Of a DNA stretch of 64,000 nucleotides, positions 57,601 through 64,000 are shown piece by piece; the first letter of the stretch is position 1, and each line of letters begins with the position of its first letter. The position numbers were made by a program, and so were the translations under genes. The notes below the pieces were generated by a model. That model was not told the origin of the DNA and ran no database searches. It was given only the letters and a program-made list of their open reading frames with translations. The DNA comes from Antilocapra americana (Eukaryota > Chordata > Mammalia > Artiodactyla > Antilocapridae): contig ML660201.1 of the NCBI GenBank assembly GCA_007570785.1, forward strand, positions 44,292,473 to 44,356,472. The letters are read 5' to 3'.

Positions 57601-60151
57601 GTCTCTATATGTGACCCAATTTCCTGTTTTTATGGTTGAATGATATTGTATAGTCATACCACGTTTTTACGTTTATTTTGAATTGGAAGTAATTGCTTTC
57701 CAGTGTTGTGTTGGTTTGTGCTGCACATCACCGAGAATCATGTCTCTCTCTCCCCTCTGGCTTCTCCCTCCCACCCCATTCCCAATGCCACCCTTCGAGG
57801 TCATCACAAAGCAGAGAACTGAGCCCCCTTGCTTGTGCAGCAGCTTCCCACTAGATCTCTGTATTATACGCGACGGTGTCTACATGTCAAGGCTGGTTGC
57901 TCAATTAACCCCACTCTCTCCTTCCTGGACTGTTGCAACAGGTTCCTTCTCTACATCTGCAGCTCTGTTCCTTCCCTGAAAATAGGTTCTTCTGTATCAT
58001 TTTTCTGGATTCTCCATATAAGTATTAAGATACAATATTTCCTTTTGTCTTTTCTGACTGACTTCACTCTGTATGACAACTCTAGCTCCATATTCCTACA
58101 AATTACACCAATTTTGTTCCTTTTTGTGCCTAAATAATTTTCTTTGCATATATATATATAAATGGACCACTCTGATCTTTTTAAAAACTGTATTTGTAGA
58201 ATTGCTTTACAGTGTTAGTTTCTGCTATAGAACAAGGGGAGTCACCTGTAAGTGTGCGTGTACATATCCCTTCTTTCATGAGCCTCCCTCCCACCGGCAC
58301 CACCCCACCCCTTTTGGTTTTCGTACACCAAGCTGACTGTGTTAATCCGGCAGCTTCTCATTAGCTTTGTATTTTTTACATGATAGTTTATCCTTATCAG
58401 CACTACCCTCCCAATTCACCCAACCCTCTTCGCTCACTCTGTGTACCAATTTGTTGTCTTTCTTCGTCCTTATTCCTGCCTTGCAAGTAGGTTCATCTAT
58501 ACTCTTCTTCTAGATCCCACATACCTGTGTTAATAGACTATATTTGTTTCTGTTTGACTTCACCCTGTATGACATACTCTAGGTGCGTCTACATTGCTAC
58601 AAGCGATCCAGTTTCATTCCTTTTAATAGCTGTGTAACATTCCATTGCATATATGAGCCACAATTTCTTTATCCATTTATCTGTTGATAGACATTGAGGT
58701 TGTTTCCATGTCCTGGCTTATAAATCATACAGCAGTGGACATTGGGGTACAAGTGTCATTTTTAATTATGATTTTCTCAGGATATATGCCCAGTTGTGGG
58801 ATTTCTGGATCATATTGTGGGTCTAGTTGTAGTTTTTTAAGAAGCCTCCATATTGACTGTTATCAGTTTACATTCCCAGCAATAGTGCAAGAGGGTAACC
58901 TTCTCTCTACACCCTCTTCAGCATTTATTGTTAGTGGATTTTTCTTTTTTCTTTGATGGGCCATTCTGACCTGTGTCATGTGGTACCTCGCCGTAGTTTT
59001 AACTTGCATTTCTCTAATCATCTGTAATGCTGAGCATCTTTTCATGTGCTTCTCAGCTATCCATGTGTCTTCTTGGGAGAGATGTCTACTTTGGTCTTCC
59101 ATTTTTAGATCTGGTTGTTTTTTTGAATATTGAGCTCCACAGTCTCCTCGTATGTTCTAGACATGGATTCTTTGTCCATTGCTTCGTTTCCAAATAGTCC
59201 ACCCCTCTTTTTTTTTTTCCAGTTTTAGTGAGAGTCCAGTTGCTTCACAGGGATTTGTTAGTTTCGGCTGTGCAGCCGTATGCAGCAGCTGTAAATATGC
59301 ATCTGCCTCTTGCCCCTTAAGCCTGTCTCCCGTCCTTACCATCCGAACCTCTTGCTCTTCCCAGGATGCCAGGCTGACCTCCCTGGGCACACCGGCGCTC
59401 CGCCTCACACTGGGCAGTGTGTGTGTGTCAGGGCTCGGCGCTCGGCGGCTCACCGCCCCCTCCGTCTCTCCCGGTGTGGCACATCTGTTTCTGCCCTGCA
59501 GGTAGACTGAACGCTATTTGCGGACTCCCCATGTGTGTCTTCGTGTACTGTATTTTTTTCTCTTTCTGATTTGTTCACTCTGTGTGACAACATAGGTCTA
59601 TCCACATCCCTACAAGTGACCCAGTTTCCTTCCTTTTAATGACTAATATTCCACAGTATATACACAGCACAGGTTTTCATCTGTTTTTTCATCGGAGGAT
59701 AGTCACTCTCCGGTGTTGTGCTGGATCGTGCTGCATGTGAGCCCGAATCAGCCGTGAGGACACGCCCGTCTCCTCCCCCTGGAGCCCCCCACAGCCCTGC
59801 CTCTCCCCGCCCTGGCTGTGTTGCACAGCGGCTTCCCGTCGCTCTGCTGTACGCCTGGGAGCTGATGCCATCCGCGCTCCTCTCAGTTCACGCCACAGTC
59901 GCCTCCCCACTGTGTTCTCCCTCTGCATCTCTCTTCCTGCCCAGCATGTAGATTCATCTGTGCCCCTTCTCTAGATTCCAGTTATATGTGTTAATATATG
60001 ATATTTGTTTTTCTGTTTGTGACTTATCTCACTCTTTATGATGTACACTAGGTTCATCTGTATCACAAGTGACCCCATTTCCTTCTTTTTTATGGTTGAG
60101 TAATATGCCATTCTGTGTATGTACCACAACTTCTTTATCCATCCGTGTTTC

Positions 60152-60360
60152 CTGATGGCTCATTAGATAAAAACAACCTCCTGCAATGCAACAGACCTTG
60201 GTTCAAACCCTGGGTCGGGAAGATGCCCTGGAGGAGGGCATGGCAACCCACTCCAGTATTCTTGCCTGGAGAGTTCCGTGGACACAGGAGCCTGGTGGGC
60301 CACGGTCCATGGGGTTTGCAAAGAGTTGGACAAGACTGAGCGACTGATGCTTTAACTTCA
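60152..60360 (+). repeat. Bov-tA SINE
   Basis: The head is degraded (TGGCTCATTAGATAAAAAC) but GTTCAAACCCTGGGTCGGG, GGCAACCCACTCCAGTATTC and AGTTGGACAAGACTGAGC are clear. Confidence 0.9.
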
Positions 60361-60682
60361 CATAGACAATTAGGTTATTTCCACATCCTGGCTATTGTGA
60401 ATACTATAGCAGTGAATATTGGGATACATGTGTCCTTTTGAATTATGGTTTGCTCAGGTTATATGCCCAGTTGTGGGGTGGCTGGGTGCTATGATAGTTC
60501 TGTGTATAGTTTTTTGAGTCACCTGCATACCATTGTCCATAGTGGCTGTACCAGTTTTCATTCTGACCAGCAATGCAAAAGGGTTCCCTTTTCTACACCC
60601 TCTTCAGCATTTATTGTGTGTAGATGTCTCCTTTGTAGTTTTGAGCATCATTTAATTTCCTTCTTGGTCATCTGTATGTCTG

Positions 60683-62280
60683 TGTTCAGTCAGTTCAGTC
60701 GTTCAGTCATATCTGACTGTTTGCAACCCCATGGACCTCAGCAGGCCAGGCCTCCCTGTCCATCACCAACTCCCGGAGTTTGCTCAGACTCCTGTCCATC
60801 GAGTCTGCGATGCCATCCAACCATCTCATCCTCTGTCATCCCCTCCTCCTCCCATCCTCAGTCTTTCCCAGCATCAGAGTCTTTTCCAGTACGTCAGTTC
60901 TTCGCATCAGGTGGCCAAAGTATTGGAGTTTCAGCTTCAGCATCAGTCCTTCTAATGAATATTCAGGACTGATTTCCTTTAGGATGGACTAGTTTGATCT
61001 CCTTCTCCAACACCGCAGTTCAAAAGTGTCAGTTCTTCAGCACTTAGCCTTTTTTATAGTTCCAACTCTCACATCCATACATGGCTACCAGGAAAACCAT
61101 AGCTTTGAGTAGATGGACCTTTGTTGGCAAAGTAATGTCTCTGCTTTTTAATGTGCTGTCTAGGTTGGTCATAGCTTTTCTTCCAAGGAGCAAGTGTCTT
61201 TTAATTTCATGGCTGCAGTCACCATCTGCAGTGATTTTGGAGCCCAAAAAAATAGTCTCTCACTGTTTCCATTGTTTCCCCATCTATCTGCCATGAAGTG
61301 ATAGGACCAGATGCCTTGATCTTAGTTTTCTGAATATTGAGCTTTTAGCCAACTTTTTCACTCTCCTCTTTCAATCAAGAGGCCCTTTTAGTTCTTCTTC
61401 GCTTTCTGCCATAAGGGTGGTGTCATCTCCATATCTGAGACAATAACCTCAATATGTGAGGTTATTGATATTTCTCCCAGCAATCTTGATTCCAGCTTGT
61501 GCTTCATCCACCTTGGCAAGTCACATGATGTGCTCTGCATAGAGGTTAAATAAGCAATGTGACAATACACAGCCTTGACGTACTCCTTTCCCCATTTGAA
61601 ACTACTCTGTTGTTCCATGTCCAGTTCTAACTCTTGCTTCCTGACCTGCATACAGATTTTTCAGGAGGCAGGTAAGGTGGTCTGGTATTCCCATCTCTTG
61701 AAGAATTTTCCACATTTTGTTGTGATCTACACAGTCAAAGACTTTGGCGTAGTCAGTAAAGCAGAAGTAGATGTTTTTCTGGAACTGTCTTGCTTTTTTT
61801 GATGAGCCAGCAGATGTTGGCAATTGACCTCTGATTCCTCTACCTTTTCTAAATGTAGCTTGAACATCTGAAAGTTCTTGATTCATGTACTGTTGAAGCC
61901 TGACTTGGAGAATTTTGAGGATTAGTTTGCTAGTTTGTGAGATGAGTGCAATTGTGCAGTAGTTTGAGCATTCTTTGGGATTGAGATGAAAACTGACCTT
62001 GTCCAGTCCTCTGGCCACTGCTGAGTTTTCCAAATTTGCTGACATATTGAGTGCAACACTTTAACAGCATTATCTTTTAGGATTTGAAATAGCTCAGCTA
62101 GAATTCCATCACCAGCACTAGCTTTGTTCATAGTGATGCTTCCTAAGGCCCACTTGACTTCGCATTCCAGGATGTCTGGCTCTGGGTGAGTGATCACACC
62201 ATCATGGTTATCTGGGTCATAAAGATCTTTTTGGTATAGTTCGTCTGTGTATTTTGCTACCTCTTCTTAATATCTTCTGC
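60683..62280 (-). repeat. BovB LINE, long 3' fragment (~1.6 kb)
   Basis: The left end is CAGTTCAGTCGTTCAGTCA. Minus-strand reading pieces include the C-terminal LLGRKAMTNLDSTLKSRDIT (61044-61247), an RT segment MEQQSSFKWGKEYVKAVYCH (61388-61651), and upstream RT segments NKASAGDGILAELFQ and WPEDWTRSVFISIPK (61922-62197). Frames are broken between these pieces. The palm YADD segment is also damaged, reading SDMEMT-like. The element is dead. Confidence 0.95.
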
Positions 62281-62442
62281 TACTTTGAGAGATGTCTATT
62301 AGGCCTTTTGGCCATTTTTTATTAGGTTGTTTGTTTTTTGAATATTGGGCTCCAGGAGCTGTTTATGCATTTTCAAGAGTAATCATTTGTGTGTTGTAAC
62401 ATTTGCATATATTTTTCCTCATTCTTTTGTTGTTTTAGTTTT

Positions 62443-64000
62443 CAGTTAGAGTATAATTGCTGTGCAGAGCTATTTGTTTCTGCTATTTAACAGTGTCAGT
62501 GGGTTAAAAGTGTACATGTGTCCCCCCCGCCTTGAGCTTCCCTGCCACCCTCACCATCCTGCCCTCTTGGTCATCACAGAGCGTGAAGCTGAGGGTGCTG
62601 TGACACCCACCAGCTCTCTGCTAGCTCTCTCTTACACACAGCACCGTATGTATGTCGGTGATACTCTCAGTTCTTCACATTCTTCTTCCGCCAATGTGTC
62701 CACAAGTCCATTTTCTACAACTGTGTTTCTGTTCTTGCCCTGATAATAGGTTCATCTGTACCATTTTCTAGGTTCCACATATGTGTTAATATGTGACATT
62801 TCCTTCATTTCTGATTTAATTTACTCTTTCTGCTAACTCTGTGTCCATCAGTATATCACCAGGTGACAGTTAATTCTTTTTGTGGCTCATAATCTTCTGT
62901 TGGAAATATGTACCACCTCTTTTTAAAATTTATTTATTTATTTATTTATTTATTTTTTAAAGACAGGATTTATTTATTTTCACCTAATTTTTTTTTTTTA
63001 GCTGTGCCAAGTCTTCATTGCTGTGTGAGGGCTTTCTCCAGTTGCAGCGAGCGAGGGCTACTCTTCATCGTAGTGTGTGACTTCTCCTTGTGGTGGCTTC
63101 TCTTGTTGTGGCGCACGGGCTCTAGAGTGCGGGCTCCTTAGTTGGGTTTCATGGACTTAGTTGCTCTGCAGCATGTGGGATCTTCTTGGACCAGGGATTG
63201 AACCCTTGTCCCCTGCATTGGCAAGCAGATTCTTAACCACTGGACCACCAGGGAAGTCCTAAAATTTATTTTTAATTGAGGGATAAATGGTTTACAGTGC
63301 TGTGCTGGTTTATGCTGTGCATCAGCATGGCTCAGTTAAAAGTATCCATATGCTCCCTCCCCGATGCGCCTCCCCCTCACCCCTGTGGGCTGTCCCAGAG
63401 GTAGCCGTTCTGTGGCGGCTTCCCGCGCGCCATCTGTTGAACACACGGTAGTTTACCCCTGTCAGTGCTTCCCTTTCCATTTGCCCACCCTGTCCTTGGA
63501 CCAAGTCCATTGTGTACGTCCGCATCTCTAGTCCTGCCCCGCAGGTAGGTGCATCTGTCCTGCTTTTCTAGATTCCACATAAATATGTGAGTATGCGATA
63601 CTTGTTTTTCTATCTCTGACTCCTTCACTCTGTGCGACGTACCCTAGGTGCAGCTACGTCACTACAAGTGACCTGATTTTGTTCCCTTTAGTGACTGAGT
63701 GATTTTTCAAGTATCTATGTACCACATCATTTTTAAAATTTTATTTCCTTTCAGTTGGAGTATACTTGCATTAGAACGTTGTTCCTTTGTGCTGCACAAC
63801 CCCGGGAATCAGTTGTAAGGGTGCGTCTGTCTCCTCCCTCTTGAGCCTCCCTCCCGCTGTCACCATCCGACTCCTCTTGGTTTTCACAGTGCCCCGAGCT
63901 GAGCTCCGTGTGCGACCTGGCAGCTCCCGTGAGCTGGGTAGTTTTTACGTGGTGTTTATCCGTGTCAGTACTACTTCTTCAGTTTGCCCCACAGTCTCCT
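62443..64000 (-). repeat. L1 array, start of a third higher-order copy
   Basis: Units start at 62443 (S), 63273 (S) and 63753 (cut by the window end). The last contains TTGGTTTTCACAG, as do the L units at 54391 and 58185. The first is closer to unit 50271 than to 52280 or 56963. A CHR SINE (about 62932-63262) interrupts the first unit. Confidence 0.6.
62932..63262 (-). repeat. CHR-type SINE, long copy with target-site duplication
   Basis: A (TTTA)n run on the left is the reverse of its tail. AGCTGTGCCAAGTCTTCATT, GGGATCTTCTTGGACCAGGG and TTAACCACTGGACCACCAGG follow in the antisense order. TAAAATTTATTT occurs at both ends. Confidence 0.92.

Larger units (their letters stand above)
56963..62442 (-). 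repeat. L1 array, higher-order repeat copy B
   Basis: Units start at 56963 (S), 57681 (S), 58185 (L), 59225 (S) and 59690 (L), in the same order as copy A. Without one antisense Bov-tA, one Bov-tA and one long BovB it is about 3.5 kb. Its S unit at 59225 shares CTTTCTGATTTGTTCACTCT and GACTAATATTCCA with the unit at 55434. Both closing L units have GTGTGTTGTAACATTTGCA. Confidence 0.75.
48741..64000 (-). repeat. Tandem array of degenerate L1 LINE 3' ends
   Basis: At least 17 copies of an L1 3' end lie head to tail on the minus strand. On the plus strand each starts with a variant of TTGGAGTATAATTGCTTTCC and then CAGTGTTGTGTTGGTTTCTG. Starts are near 48741, 50271, 50772, 51265, 52280, 53859, 54391, 55434, 55919, 56963, 57681, 58185, 59225, 59690, 62443, 63273 and 63753. 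Short copies (~0.5 kb) stop after the block TATTCCATTGTATATATG. Long copies (~1.05 kb) go on through TTTCTCAGGGTATATGCCCA and stop near GCAAATATTTTCTCCC. A minus-strand peptide at 53623-53841 (YTMEYYSTIKRKETGS) is L1 ORF2 C-terminus. The array runs off the window, and no unit codes for an intact protein. It appears to lie inside NT5DC2 intron 1. Confidence 0.9.

Noticed and set aside
60683..62280. A functional BovB reverse transcriptase
   Set aside because: The reading frame is broken into several pieces, the catalytic segment is damaged, and the 5' part with the endonuclease is missing.
48741..64000. CRISPR array or classical short satellite
   Set aside because: Units are 0.5-1 kb, degenerate, and clearly derived from L1 3' ends. 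There are no short identical repeats with unique spacers.

Overview
The window is mammalian nuclear DNA from a ruminant, almost certainly cattle or a close bovid. Two lines of sequence evidence support this. First, it carries many ruminant-specific retroposons: BovB LINE fragments, Bov-tA and Bov-A2 SINEs, and tRNA-Glu-derived CHR-type SINEs. Second, its exons match the gene order PBRM1 - SMIM4 (UQCC5) - NT5DC2, which lies at human 3p21.1. Genes are split into GT-AG exons, so no open reading frame longer than a single exon is meaningful.

Layout. Positions 1-36150 hold the 3' part of PBRM1 (plus strand). Thirteen coding exons join in one frame to 762 codons and a TAA. They cover the BAH1, BAH2 and HMG-box domains and the proline-rich C-terminus of the polybromo/BAF180 chromatin-remodelling subunit. 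An exon-free 3' UTR of about 2.7 kb follows, ending at a canonical AATAAA. Positions about 37750-42400 hold SMIM4/UQCC5 on the minus strand, tail to tail with PBRM1. Two coding exons give an 80-residue, single-membrane-span mitochondrial protein. Its promoter region is a CpG island with CCAAT and NRF1-like motifs. From about 43.8 to 45.5 kb lies a second, strong CpG island with the promoter and first coding exon of NT5DC2 (plus strand). No further NT5DC2 exon is visible, so its first intron appears to run past the end of the window.

The most unusual part is 48.7-64 kb. It is a long, degenerate tandem array of L1 LINE 3' ends, all in the same (minus) orientation. At least 17 copies begin at roughly regular intervals of either ~0.5 kb or ~1.05 kb. 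From about 52.3 kb the short (S) and long (L) copies follow a repeating S-S-L-S-L order of about 3.5 kb, a higher-order repeat. Later Bov-tA, CHR and BovB insertions interrupt individual copies. I know of no described function for such an array.

Other notable points are a truncated 5S rRNA retropseudogene nested in a BovB element that is itself nested in an older L1, a Tigger-like DNA-transposon remnant in a PBRM1 intron, and a C-terminal extension of SMIM4 compared with the human protein as I recall it. I found no defence system, CRISPR array or prokaryotic feature. The three host genes are ordinary housekeeping genes and do not form an operon-like unit.
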